The notes under the pieces were generated by a model. The model was given only the letters and a program-made list of their open reading frames with translations. It did no database searches and was not told where the DNA came from. DNA of 64,000 nt, from positions 558,001 to 622,000 of the forward strand of contig NZ_JAGYKG010000001.1 of assembly GCF_018401815.1 (NCBI RefSeq), in the 5' to 3' direction. Position numbers and translations under genes: made by a program. This DNA comes from Nonlabens sp. (GTDB lineage Bacteria; Bacteroidota; Bacteroidia; Flavobacteriales; Flavobacteriaceae). This document shows positions 35,322-43,950 of this stretch, piece by piece. The stretch's first letter is position 1. Every line of letters starts with the position of its first letter.

Positions 35322-35366
35322 ATTCTTCGGCTAAAATAAACAATAAAACAACCAGCTTTGTGAACG

Positions 35367-35396
35367 TTTGTTAAATCATATTATTTTTACCCTTTG
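35367..35396 (+). promoter_or_regulatory. Candidate promoter of DUF4271-hemD
   Basis: TTTG at 35367-35370 and TACCCTTTG at 35388-35396 have the expected spacing for -33 and -7 elements. The -7 has three bases instead of two between TA and TTTG, so the match is imperfect. Confidence 0.35.
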
Positions 35397-35398
35397 AA

Positions 35399-36049
35399 AT
35401 GAACTTAGAACCGCGCTATACAGAACTCAACGATTGGATCAGCATCACCATATTATTTTGTGTGGCGATTCTCGCGGTTACCAAATGGTTTTCTAAATAT
35501 CAAATTACGGATATATTAAGTTCTTACTACAACAACCGATTTGTCAAAATCTCAAGGAATAGAGAAAACGGTTCTTCTTTCTTGATTACAGCAAGTGTTA
35601 TTGTGTATACCATCAATATAGCTTTATTCATATATGTTTATTATCAGAAGCAGCAACAACTTCCAATAGCACTAAATGGGTTTTTACTTAGTTTAACAAT
35701 TACATCTGTTTTTTTCCTCAGCCAACATGTTATTGGGAAACTAATTGCCACCCTCTGTAATTTTGAAGAATTACTATTTGTGGTTCAACATCATAGAAAT
35801 ATTCATAGAGCTATGTTGGCATATGCCCTCTTAATCACCAACTGTATAGTTATTTATGTATGCCACAGCAGTGCGTCAGCACTTCTCACTGCGCTGATTT
35901 TCATTGGATTTATACTATTTACATACCATTTGGTGTTAATTTACACCTGTAGGAGCCTGCTTTTTTCTACTCATTTGTATTTTATTTTGTACCTTTGCAC
36001 GCTAGAAATCATACCCTATCTACTTTTATATAAGTATTTTATGTTGTGA
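35399..36049 (+). CDS. DUF4271 family membrane protein
   Basis: A 216-residue inner-membrane protein with about six hydrophobic helices (about 13-28, 63-81, 90-110, 138-154, 160-182 and 190-212). This pattern and the position directly before hemD match the DUF4271 family of Bacteroidota. Function is unknown. The 32-base gap to hemD and shared strand suggest one transcript, which might point to a haem-related role, but that is inference only. Confidence 0.8.
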   Translation: MNLEPRYTELNDWISITILFCVAILAVTKWFSKYQITDILSSYYNNRFVKISRNRENGSSFLITASVIVYTINIALFIYVYYQKQQQLPIALNGFLLSLTITSVFFLSQHVIGKLIATLCNFEELLFVVQHHRNIHRAMLAYALLITNCIVIYVCHSSASALLTALIFIGFILFTYHLVLIYTCRSLLFSTHLYFILYLCTLEIIPYLLLYKYFML

Positions 36050-36081
36050 AATCTTGACTCTAATAGAAAACATATATATAT

Positions 36082-36822
36082 ATGAAAGTGAAAACAATTT
36101 TAGTTTCCCAACCTGAACCTAAAATGGAAAATTCACCATACCAGAATTTGGTGGATAGAACAAAGGTGAAAATCGATTTTCGCTCTTTCATACATGTTGA
36201 AGGAGCTGCTGCAAAAGAAGTGCGAGAGCAAAAAATTGACCTAGCCAAGTTCACTGCGATTGTTTTGACAAGTCGCAATGCGGTAGATCATTTCTTTAGA
36301 GTAGCCGAAGAAATGCGTTTTAAAATTCCAGAATCTTTAAAATACTTTTGTCAAAGCGAAGCGGTTGCTTATTATTTGCAGAAGTATGTGGTGTACCGCA
36401 AACGCAAAATCTATGTGGGGAAAAGAACGTTCCCTGAGTTGTGTACTCTTATAAAAAAACACAAAAACGAGACCTTTCTAGTTCCTAGTTCTGATAAATT
36501 GGGAGATTCTACTCCTACAGAGTTAGATAAACTAGGCGTAAAATGGACAAGCGGTACTTTTTTTAGAACGGTGATTAGCGATCTGTCAGATCTTGCAGAT
36601 GTAAAGTATGATGTTTTAGTGTTTTTTAGCCCTAGTGGGATTGAATCGCTTTTTCAAAATTTCCCAAAGTTTACACAAGAGCAAACTCGTATTGCTGTAT
36701 TTGGCAACACCACTATGAAAGCTGCTCAGGATAAAGGTTTGAGAATTGATATTCAAGCACCAACTCCTGAGTCTCCATCGATGACTATGGCTATAGAAAA
36801 TTATATTAAGGATAAGAGTTAA
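36082..36822 (+). CDS. hemD: Uroporphyrinogen-III synthase
   Basis: Closes and inverts ring D of hydroxymethylbilane to give uroporphyrinogen III, the branch point of tetrapyrrole synthesis. It has 246 residues in two Rossmann-like halves. Recognisable segments are I-V-L-T-S-R-N-A-V-D-H-F (about 60-71), V-F-F-S-P-S-G-I-E-S-L (about 178-188) and the end T-P-E-S-P-S-M-T-M-A-I. The family is poorly conserved, and these are its best markers. It follows a run of alternating AT just before the ATG and the DUF4271 gene. Confidence 0.88.
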   Translation: MKVKTILVSQPEPKMENSPYQNLVDRTKVKIDFRSFIHVEGAAAKEVREQKIDLAKFTAIVLTSRNAVDHFFRVAEEMRFKIPESLKYFCQSEAVAYYLQKYVVYRKRKIYVGKRTFPELCTLIKKHKNETFLVPSSDKLGDSTPTELDKLGVKWTSGTFFRTVISDLSDLADVKYDVLVFFSPSGIESLFQNFPKFTQEQTRIAVFGNTTMKAAQDKGLRIDIQAPTPESPSMTMAIENYIKDKS

Positions 36823-36883
36823 GTATGCATTCTTTTTTCGCCCTGAGCTGCTAGCATAGATTACAAGCAACACAACAACAAAC

Positions 36884-36919
36884 AAAAACGTCCTGAATTA
36901 GTTATTCAGGACGTTTTTT
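36884..36919. terminator. Bidirectional terminator between hemD and pckA
   Basis: An 11-bp perfect stem ACGTCCTGAAT / ATTCAGGACGT with loop TAGTT is flanked by AAAA on the left and TTTTTT on the right, serving both convergent genes. Confidence 0.88.
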
Positions 36920-36939
36920 ATAATTGCGCCTTTTACAAT

Positions 36940-38553
36940 TTATAGCTTTCTTGGTGGACCACCAGCAAGAATTTCTTCTGAGGCCTGCTCTTCAAACTTT
37001 TTAAAGTTATCAATAAAGAACTGTCTCAGTTTTTCGGCAGTTTCATAATAAGCTTTGTCGTTATTCCAAGATTTACGCGGACTCAAAACTTCTTTAGGTA
37101 CATTAGGGCAAGTTACCGGTTGCGCCACACCAAACATAGAGTGATAGTGATAATTCCCTTTGTTAGCTTCTTCCAAAGAACCATCAAGAGCCGCAGTAAT
37201 CATAGCGCGGGTATACTTCAATTTCATACGACTTCCCACGCCATAAGGACCCCCTGTCCAACCAGTATTTACGAGCCATACCGTAACGCCAGACTCCTTC
37301 ATCTTTTTACTCAACATATCTGCATATACTGTAGGATGTAACGGCATAAAAGGAGCGCCAAAACATGCCGAAAAACTAGGGTCTGGCTCGGTAACCCCAG
37401 CCTCCGTACCAGCAACTTTTGCTGTATAACCGCTTATAAAATGATAGGCTGCTTGACCCGGAGTCAATTTCGATATGGGAGGTAATACCCCAAAAGCATC
37501 TGCCGTAAGGAAAAAGATATTCTTAGGGTTTTTACCAACTGATGGCTCCCTAATATTTTCAATGTGGAAAATGGGATAACTTACTCGTGTATTTTGGGTA
37601 ATAGATGTATCTGCAAAATTAACACTGTCATCTTCCTTAAAAATAACATTTTCTAGTAGCGCACCAGCCTTGATCGCATTATAAATTTCTGGCTCTCCTT
37701 CCGGATCTAAGTTGATCACTTTTGCATAACAACCTCCTTCAAAATTAAAAACTTCATTATCTTCTGTCCATCCGTGCTCGTCATCTCCTATTAGTGCTCT
37801 TTCTGGATCTGTAGATAGAGTTGTTTTACCAGTTCCGCTTAAACCAAAGAAAATAGCGGTAGTACCATCTTTACCTACATTGGCACTACAGTGCATAGGT
37901 AAAGTCTTTTTATAAACCGGCAAAATAAAATTCAAAGCACTAAACACTCCTTTTTTGATCTCCCCAGTATAACCGGTACCTCCTATAAGTGCAATTTTTC
38001 TGGAGAAATTTAGAATAGCAAAATTGTGCTGTCTTGTTCCGTCTTCATCGGGAACAGCTCTAAACCCAGGTGCATTGATGACTGTCCATTCTGGATCAAA
38101 TTGATCGAGTTCCTCTTCAGAAGGTCTTATAAACATATTATAGGCAAACATATTAGACCATGGATACTCAGTAATGACTCTCAGCTGAAGCCGGTAATCT
38201 TCGTGAGCACATGCATAAGCATCGCGTACAAAAAGCTCTTTGCCGTCTAGGTAGGAGGTCACCTTATCAAGTAGCGCATCAAATTTATCTGATTCAAAAG
38301 GAATATTGATCTTGCCCCACAAGACTTTGTCTTCCGTCACTTCATCTTTTACAATGAAACGATCCATAGGAGAACGACCAGTAAACTCTCCTGTATGAAC
38401 CGCTAAGGTGCCATTATCAGTTTCTTTACCGCCATAATTTGCTACAGATATTTTTTGTAGAATTTCAGGCGTGAGTTGGTAATTGATTTTGGAATTTTTG
38501 ATTCCCCATTCGGTTAACGCAATCGATTGCGAAATAAAGGTGTTTGAACCCAT
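36940..38553 (-). CDS. pckA: Phosphoenolpyruvate carboxykinase (ATP)
   Basis: Converts oxaloacetate and ATP to phosphoenolpyruvate, the gluconeogenic exit from the TCA cycle. From the chosen ATG it has 537 residues, the usual length. Signatures are the P-loop F-F-G-L-S-G-T-G-K-T-T-L-S, the kinase motif L-I-G-D-D-E-H-G-W, and the substrate-site segment G-R-S-P-M-D-R-F. A GTG at 38580 would add nine residues, but it lies inside the -7 element (38580-38587), so it cannot be in the transcript; hence the ATG at 38553. With maeB in the same window it gives two routes from C4 acids. Confidence 0.96.
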   Translation of the reverse strand: MGSNTFISQSIALTEWGIKNSKINYQLTPEILQKISVANYGGKETDNGTLAVHTGEFTGRSPMDRFIVKDEVTEDKVLWGKINIPFESDKFDALLDKVTSYLDGKELFVRDAYACAHEDYRLQLRVITEYPWSNMFAYNMFIRPSEEELDQFDPEWTVINAPGFRAVPDEDGTRQHNFAILNFSRKIALIGGTGYTGEIKKGVFSALNFILPVYKKTLPMHCSANVGKDGTTAIFFGLSGTGKTTLSTDPERALIGDDEHGWTEDNEVFNFEGGCYAKVINLDPEGEPEIYNAIKAGALLENVIFKEDDSVNFADTSITQNTRVSYPIFHIENIREPSVGKNPKNIFFLTADAFGVLPPISKLTPGQAAYHFISGYTAKVAGTEAGVTEPDPSFSACFGAPFMPLHPTVYADMLSKKMKESGVTVWLVNTGWTGGPYGVGSRMKLKYTRAMITAALDGSLEEANKGNYHYHSMFGVAQPVTCPNVPKEVLSPRKSWNNDKAYYETAEKLRQFFIDNFKKFEEQASEEILAGGPPRKL

Positions 38554-38579
38554 GATAATCCGTTTAGTTAGATATCGCA

Positions 38580-38587
38580 CAAAAATA
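38580..38587 (-). promoter_or_regulatory. -7 element of pckA
   Basis: On the minus strand TATTTTTG matches TAnnTTTG. It overlaps the alternative upstream GTG and so decides the start codon of pckA. It lies in the short gap after the DUF423 gene. Confidence 0.5.
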
Positions 38588-38607
38588 TAACACTAAAATG
38601 GGTCTCA

Positions 38608-39003
38608 CTAATTATTCATAGAATTATGTGAAATGATTTTCCACAAAGCAAAAAACCAACCCGAAATCAAACTTAAACCACCCAAAGGGGTTACAGGTCC
38701 TAGGAATTTTAAATTTACTTGTAGCCATTTGGACAAAGAAAGTCCATAGATACTAAAAGAAAAAAGTAGCATTCCGATAACAAAAAGGTACAATAAAATA
38801 TTTTTTGAAGCATCGGTTAGTAAGGTTACTTGTGAAAAAGCAATCAAAGCAATCGCATGAAATAATTGATACCGCACACCGGTTTCAAAACTTTTAACTT
38901 GTTGAGGTTCTAGTACTTTTTCAAGGGCGTGTGCCCCCAACGCTCCTAAAATCACAGCCATTACAGCAAAAGTACACCCCGCGATTAACAACTTTCTTTC
39001 CAT
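38608..39003 (-). CDS. DUF423 family membrane protein
   Basis: A 131-residue protein with four predicted transmembrane helices. It carries the DUF423 markers G-A-L-G-A-H-A-L (about 21-28), Y-Q-L-F-H-A-I-A-L (about 45-53) and the C-terminal P-L-G-G-L-S-L-I-S-G-W. The family is widespread (YwdK of Bacillus) with no established function. It lies upstream of pckA on the same strand but pckA has its own promoter. Divergent from the saccharopine dehydrogenase-like gene. Confidence 0.9.
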   Translation of the reverse strand: MERKLLIAGCTFAVMAVILGALGAHALEKVLEPQQVKSFETGVRYQLFHAIALIAFSQVTLLTDASKNILLYLFVIGMLLFSFSIYGLSLSKWLQVNLKFLGPVTPLGGLSLISGWFFALWKIISHNSMNN

Positions 39004-39056
39004 TGTATTTTAAATTTAGCTTAAGACGCTTAACTTGGCACTAAAATACAACACCC

Positions 39057-40421
39057 ATGCGACACATCTTAATTATAGGTGCCGGAAAATCTACTGGTGT
39101 ACTGGTAGATCATCTTTTAAGTAAATCTAAAGAACAACACATACAGCTCATTATAGCAGATATAAATTTACAAAGCGCTCAATTCCTGAGTAAAGGTCAT
39201 GAAAATGCCACAGCGGTGAAATTGGATATTTTTGAGCCAGAGCAACGCAAACTACACATTCAAAAAGCAGACCTCGTGATTTCAATGCTCCCTGCTAGAT
39301 TTCATATAGAAGTTGCTAGAGACTGTGTGGCTTTTAATAAAAACATGGTCACTGCTAGCTACGTCAGTCCAGAAATGGAATCTCTTGATCAAGAGGTAAA
39401 AGAAAAAGGGCTCATTTTTATGAATGAAATAGGCGTGGATCCAGGAGTAGACCACATGAGCGCTATGAAAATTATTGATCGCATTACCAGTCAAGGGGGT
39501 AACCTATTACTTTTTGAATCTTTTACTGGTGGACTGGTCGCCCCAGAAGATGATAACAATCTTTGGAATTATAAATTTACCTGGAATCCTCGCAATGTAG
39601 TAACCGCAGGTCAAGGTGGTGCTGCAAAATTTATTCAAGAGGGAAAATACAAATACATACCGTATCACCGACTTTTTAGAAGAACAGAATTGCTTGAAAT
39701 AGAAGGCTACGGACGCTTTGAAGCACTAGCAAATAGAAATAGTCTTAAATATAGAGAGATATACGGCCTCGACGATATTCTTACCCTGTATAGAGGTACG
39801 ATGCGACGGGTAGGCTTTAGCAAAGCATGGAATATGTTTGTACAACTAGGACTCACTGACGATACCTATACTTTAGAAGGCTCTGAAAACATGACGTATC
39901 GTGATTTTATCAATAGTTTCCTTCCTTATTCTCCTACGGACAGTGTGGAATTAAAAATGCGGCACGAACTAAAAATAGATCAAGACGACATTATGTGGCT
40001 TAAATTGGAAGAACTGGATATTTTTAATAATAAGAAGAAAACAGGACTTAAAGACGCGACTCCAGCACAAATGCTACAATTCATATTAGAAGATTCTTGG
40101 ACACTTCAACCAGGTGAAAAAGATATGATCGTGATGTACCATAAATTTGGCTATGAACTAAATGGTGAAAAAAAACAAATAGACAGTACCATGGTATGTC
40201 TAGGGGACGGGGGGTTACAAACCGCCATGGCCAAAACAGTAGGACTTCCTGTTGCGATTGCCGCCTTGAAAATTTTAAATGGAGAATTTACAGAACCAGG
40301 CGTACAAATCCCTATTAAGGCCTCTGTATATCAACCTATACTTACAGAACTAGAAAATCACGGGATTCGCTTTCGCGAAAGCGAGACAGAATATCTAGGG
40401 TATAATAAATTACAAGTATAG
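39057..40421 (+). CDS. Saccharopine dehydrogenase-like oxidoreductase
   Basis: A 454-residue NAD(P)-dependent enzyme with an N-terminal Rossmann motif I-G-A-G-K-S-T-G-V (about 6-14). The V-I-S-M-L-P-A-R-F-H segment and the G-V-D-P-G-V-D-H-M-S-A-M signature place it in the LYS9-type C-terminal saccharopine dehydrogenase family. In bacteria of this group it is usually a lysine-catabolism enzyme, but carboxynorspermidine-type relatives exist. The very C-terminus contains an exact palindrome copy read as R-F-R-E-S, so about 16 terminal residues look appended. Confidence 0.87.
   Translation: MRHILIIGAGKSTGVLVDHLLSKSKEQHIQLIIADINLQSAQFLSKGHENATAVKLDIFEPEQRKLHIQKADLVISMLPARFHIEVARDCVAFNKNMVTASYVSPEMESLDQEVKEKGLIFMNEIGVDPGVDHMSAMKIIDRITSQGGNLLLFESFTGGLVAPEDDNNLWNYKFTWNPRNVVTAGQGGAAKFIQEGKYKYIPYHRLFRRTELLEIEGYGRFEALANRNSLKYREIYGLDDILTLYRGTMRRVGFSKAWNMFVQLGLTDDTYTLEGSENMTYRDFINSFLPYSPTDSVELKMRHELKIDQDDIMWLKLEELDIFNNKKKTGLKDATPAQMLQFILEDSWTLQPGEKDMIVMYHKFGYELNGEKKQIDSTMVCLGDGGLQTAMAKTVGLPVAIAALKILNGEFTEPGVQIPIKASVYQPILTELENHGIRFRESETEYLGYNKLQV
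40368..40383. repeat. 16-bp palindrome, exact copy 8, near the 3' end of the saccharopine dehydrogenase-like gene
   Basis: Exact copy, read as R-F-R-E-S, 13 residues before the stop codon. Confidence 0.95.
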
Positions 40422-40831
40422 ATAACTAGAAAAAACTATTAAAACCAAAAAATTAAGACCTAACTACCTAAAGAGGATATTCAAATTCTAGTAGCCAATT
40501 TTATAAAAAAAAGATCTGAAGATACTCTGTCACCCATTTTTTAACTAAGCGATAAAGAACTGACCTGCTCATCTAGATCACATCACTGACTTTTTGGAAA
40601 ACACCTTATTCCTTACTAAAGGCTTTCAAAGGAACCCTGTAACAGCTCATCAAAAACTAAAGCAACAAGAGAAAAGAATCATTTTAGTATGTGGATCGAC
40701 CTCTAGGCAGCGACCATAAATGAATGGGGTGTAGGTCCAATAGCAGATCTCGCCATAAGACGAGCACGTAACATGGCGAGTATCTTATTTATAAAAATAA
40801 TTGAGGCCAGAGCTAATTAACGATCAATCGG
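40422..40831 (+). pseudogene. Probable decayed gene remnant
   Basis: About 410 bases without an intact gene. Protein-like frames appear in several registers on the + strand. One around 40605-40720 contains L-T-K-G-F-Q-R-N-P-V-T-A-H-Q-K-L-K and then I-I-L-V-C-G. Another around 40729-40820 contains G-V-G-P-I-A-D-L-A-I-R-R-A-R-N-M-A-S. These are interrupted by several stops. It looks like a frameshifted relic, family unrecognised; chance open frames remain possible. Confidence 0.35.
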
Positions 40832-42946
40832 TTATCTATCAAATGACCAATTCATAATATCAGTACGCAACCCAATATTGAGCCACATGGTACTTTCACC
40901 GCGAACAACATCATTAGTATACCGCGGATTCTGACTGCGGTAAATCATTTGGCTAAAAACTTTTAACCTACTGGCAGGATTAATCACATAGCCAGCTTCT
41001 AGATGTCCATAAAAGAAATTGGAGATATTACCTTGTACGGTTTCATTACCATTATCAGCAACACGATCATCTTCAGAACCATAAATATTCCCTCCATAAA
41101 ACGCATTATCTCCATTTTGAAGAATATCATACCCTCGTTCTCCATAAATAGCTTTAGCAATTCCATACCAGCGGTCTTTTGTATAACGCCCAATTAATAT
41201 GGCCTCATAAAAGTTGGCTCCCCAAGGATGTGCTAGTGCTTGATTGCTATTACCATAATTGAGCACTACAGAATTATGAGAATACGTATAAGGTCGCACC
41301 CTATTGTATTCTAATTGCATCATTAAGTTAGGAACCTTAAATGCATTTTGCCATTTCACACCCAATTGATAAGCACTTTTATTTTGATAACCTCCATCCC
41401 CACTAACTACAGAAGCTCCTGAGAATTCATCTAAAGTTAATTGTCCATAACCCGTTAAACGGTCACTAAATTTATATTTTGCCGTGAAACCTAATAACGC
41501 ATTTCCTCCACGCGAGCCTGTTTGTAATTCTACTGATTGATAAAAAATAACTGGGTTTACATAATTGAAATCAAATCCCCTCTGATTATCATCTTGCCAA
41601 AGTACACTTTCAAAAAGTCCTATGTTTAATCTTTTTGTGGCATTCCAGCTTAAGTAATGATGAGTCATAAACTTTGTTCGAAAAGAATCATCAGCGGTTA
41701 CTTCAGACCGCACATCTCTTAAAGAAGTATATAATACCGTATAATCTAGTTTCCAAAATTTGGCGTTAAGCTTAACATATGGAAATGGTTGCGAGTTATC
41801 ACTCAAAACTAAGGAGCGGTATCCATCCCCTATAAAATGCTGTCCATGACCTAATTGTAAATCAAAATATTTACTGGGCTTATAATTGATATACCCTGTC
41901 GCTACTGGATAATCAAAGATGTTTTCACCACCATCTTCGGCTATCCCTCTTCCTGGAACGATCCCAGGATTACCACCATCTGGAGCACGCAGTCGTACTT
42001 CTCGTTCAAAATAACCTGGAAATCTGGCTTGAGATTCTTGTATGTTCATACCAAAGGTGATCTGGGCTCCTATTCCACCACTGACATTTACTAATCTAGT
42101 ATTGTTATAGGTAGTTATATCGTCTCTAGAATCTTTACCAATTTGTAGATCTACACCTGGGTCTACAACAAACCAATAGTCTTCTCCAGCTACTTCAAAA
42201 AAGTGTTCGTTATACCATTTGCGACCTAACCATGTCCTTTGATCCTTGAGAAGCGACTCTCTTTCTGCTTCCAAATCAAAATACTGATCCACGTAATTAA
42301 AGGTATAAGGTTTTACAGCGGTATGCGCATTATTCCCTACTCGATTCATAGCTGCTTCGTATCGATGGTATCGTTGATAGGAGAGTGGAATAATGGCATC
42401 AGACCTCAGTTGATTTCTCTCGTAGCGGTCGCTTATAATGCTCTTGAAATCTTCATTCGCTTTCGCGAAAGCGAGACTATCTTCGGTCTCTTTCTTTATT
42501 TGCTTCTTTTTTATCTCCTTATCCGAATTGCTATAGAGTTGAAAAGAACCTGAATCCTTCATAGGAACTGGAATATGAATTACGAACTGCATGTAAGTAG
42601 GATTCCCGTTAAAAGTGGGGGCTCCCACTTTAGGGAGCTTTTCAAAGGCCTTAATCATCGGCTCCTTTAAAGAGGCTTTTAAGGCATCTGCTCGTATCAA
42701 AACAAAACTACCTTCACGATCTACTTCAAATCGTATGGTAACTGATTGATTAGGGATACTATCGTTGTTCACTGGATGCTGGTAGCTGTCTTTAAGTTGT
42801 GCATAAAGCCTATTGTAAAAGCAACTTTCTAATTGGTCAAGAGTTTTTTCTTTACACTCTTCAAAAACAGGGAATCTCTCCATGCCTGACTGTGCAAAAA
42901 CAACACTTGATAATGTCAAGAAAAATAACGTGTACAGAAATTTCAT
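40832..42946 (-). CDS. remB: RemB-like gliding/capsule-assembly outer-membrane protein
   Basis: A 704-residue exported protein. The signal peptide ends V-F-A-Q (about 19). An N-terminal domain (about 22-130) resembles the TonB C-terminal domain, with two Cys (E-E-C-K and E-S-C-F) spaced as in the neighbouring TonB proteins. After a charged linker (about 130-200, carrying the palindrome as L-A-F-A-K-A-N) comes a Wzi-like beta-barrel (about 230-704) with F-D-L-Q-L-G-H-G-Q-H-F-I-G-D-G-Y-R-S. This layout fits RemB of Flavobacterium, needed for gliding. The name is by resemblance. It is next to two tonB genes. Confidence 0.65.
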   Translation of the reverse strand: MKFLYTLFFLTLSSVVFAQSGMERFPVFEECKEKTLDQLESCFYNRLYAQLKDSYQHPVNNDSIPNQSVTIRFEVDREGSFVLIRADALKASLKEPMIKAFEKLPKVGAPTFNGNPTYMQFVIHIPVPMKDSGSFQLYSNSDKEIKKKQIKKETEDSLAFAKANEDFKSIISDRYERNQLRSDAIIPLSYQRYHRYEAAMNRVGNNAHTAVKPYTFNYVDQYFDLEAERESLLKDQRTWLGRKWYNEHFFEVAGEDYWFVVDPGVDLQIGKDSRDDITTYNNTRLVNVSGGIGAQITFGMNIQESQARFPGYFEREVRLRAPDGGNPGIVPGRGIAEDGGENIFDYPVATGYINYKPSKYFDLQLGHGQHFIGDGYRSLVLSDNSQPFPYVKLNAKFWKLDYTVLYTSLRDVRSEVTADDSFRTKFMTHHYLSWNATKRLNIGLFESVLWQDDNQRGFDFNYVNPVIFYQSVELQTGSRGGNALLGFTAKYKFSDRLTGYGQLTLDEFSGASVVSGDGGYQNKSAYQLGVKWQNAFKVPNLMMQLEYNRVRPYTYSHNSVVLNYGNSNQALAHPWGANFYEAILIGRYTKDRWYGIAKAIYGERGYDILQNGDNAFYGGNIYGSEDDRVADNGNETVQGNISNFFYGHLEAGYVINPASRLKVFSQMIYRSQNPRYTNDVVRGESTMWLNIGLRTDIMNWSFDR
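42458..42473. repeat. 16-bp palindrome, exact copy 9, in remB-like gene
   Basis: Exact copy, read as A-F-A-K-A in the linker between the N-terminal domain and the barrel. Confidence 0.95.
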
Positions 42947-43000
42947 AGCTTCTTAATAAACAACAAATATACTTGTTTTAGTAAGCGTCTCGAAAATAGA

Positions 43001-43024
43001 AAAGCCGTGAAAGTTCACGGCTTT
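43001..43024 (-). terminator. Terminator after the second tonB gene
   Basis: AAAGCCGTGAA and TTCACGGCTTT form an 11-bp stem with a very tight loop; on the minus strand it is followed by a T-rich run. It lies 22 bases after the stop of the 43047 gene and before the remB-like gene. Confidence 0.75.
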
Positions 43025-43046
43025 AAAAATAATTAAAACGACTGTC

Positions 43047-43847
43047 TCAATGATTTATTTGAAATCGAATAGGCAATGCATAAGTAACCTTAACCGGCAT
43101 GTGATCGACCTTACCTGGCGTCATTTCTGGCAACCTAGAAATTACTTGGTATGCTTCTCTTTCCAACTCTTTATTAGGTGCTTTTACTACTATATCCTTA
43201 GGGAACCCATCTATACCTATCGTAAACTGAACATAAATAATCATCATATCTGTTCCTTTTATAGCGTTTGCCAGCCCTGTATTAAACTTGCGCTGTATAA
43301 AACGAGCCATTTTTCTATTCAGGCAGCTTACTCGTTCTTCTCGATCCATTGACGCACTACATCCAGGAAATAGAGGCACCTCATGAACAGAAGCGAGCAC
43401 CTCATTTTTAGGGATTACTGGAGTTGGTTTTGCTTCTGTTGTACCTGATTTCAAAAAAGTAGTTGTAACTAGAGTTACTGGTTTATTCTTTGTGTCTGGA
43501 AGATCTGGAGTGTTGTTTTTTATTACTTCAGGTGGTTTATTAGCATCTGCCTTAATAGTTACAGCCTCAGTCTTTTTAATTTCAGGCTTAGGTGCTTCGT
43601 TTGGTACAATCTTAACTTCACCTATAAGAGGATATTCAGAAGGCACATGTACCGTATGTGGTGTTGGAACCCTTTTTAGCGGCATTGCCGTAGTTAGTTC
43701 CATAATAAGGAATGCAGCGACCAGCGCAGCAATAAGTCCTATCTGGAAATTAATAACAGGGTTAACTTGGGTGTTCACAGCTTTTTTATCAGCTCTGCGA
43801 GTGTTGTGAGGTGTTGCAGTGCCTCTTTCCTCTTTTGACATCTTCAT
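43047..43847 (-). CDS. Energy transducer TonB (paralogue 2)
   Basis: A 266-residue TonB protein that couples inner-membrane energy to outer-membrane receptors. One transmembrane anchor (about 34-55), a Pro/Lys/Thr-rich periplasmic spacer (about 60-160), and a C-terminal TonB domain (about 165-264) with L-F-P-G-C, R-V-S-C, F-N-T-G-L-A and the end A-L-P-I-R-F-Q. The two Cys probably form a disulfide as in other Bacteroidota TonB proteins. It is a paralogue of the upstream gene (43951-44679) with the same C-terminal layout. Terminators on both sides make it monocistronic. Confidence 0.9.
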   Translation of the reverse strand: MKMSKEERGTATPHNTRRADKKAVNTQVNPVINFQIGLIAALVAAFLIMELTTAMPLKRVPTPHTVHVPSEYPLIGEVKIVPNEAPKPEIKKTEAVTIKADANKPPEVIKNNTPDLPDTKNKPVTLVTTTFLKSGTTEAKPTPVIPKNEVLASVHEVPLFPGCSASMDREERVSCLNRKMARFIQRKFNTGLANAIKGTDMMIIYVQFTIGIDGFPKDIVVKAPNKELEREAYQVISRLPEMTPGKVDHMPVKVTYALPIRFQINH

Positions 43848-43892
43848 AATAAATGGTTTATGTTATTTTAAAGAGAAATCAAGAAACATACC

Positions 43893-43926
43893 AAAAAAAA
43901 TCCCCAACCTGTTTTGGTTGGGGATT
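43893..43926 (-). terminator. Terminator between the two tonB genes
   Basis: On the minus strand AATCCCCAACC / GGTTGGGGATT forms an 11-bp GC-rich stem with a 6-base loop followed by TTTTTTTT. It ends the first tonB transcript. Confidence 0.9.
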
Positions 43927-43950
43927 CTATCTAGTAATGAGGAGTGTTCA

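Noticed and set aside
36062..36081. Alternating AT run before hemD as a repeat element
   Set aside because: Too short and low in complexity to be more than AT-rich leader DNA.
38554..38580. Nine-residue N-terminal extension of pckA from a GTG
   Set aside because: The GTG lies inside the inferred -7 promoter element, so it should not be transcribed.
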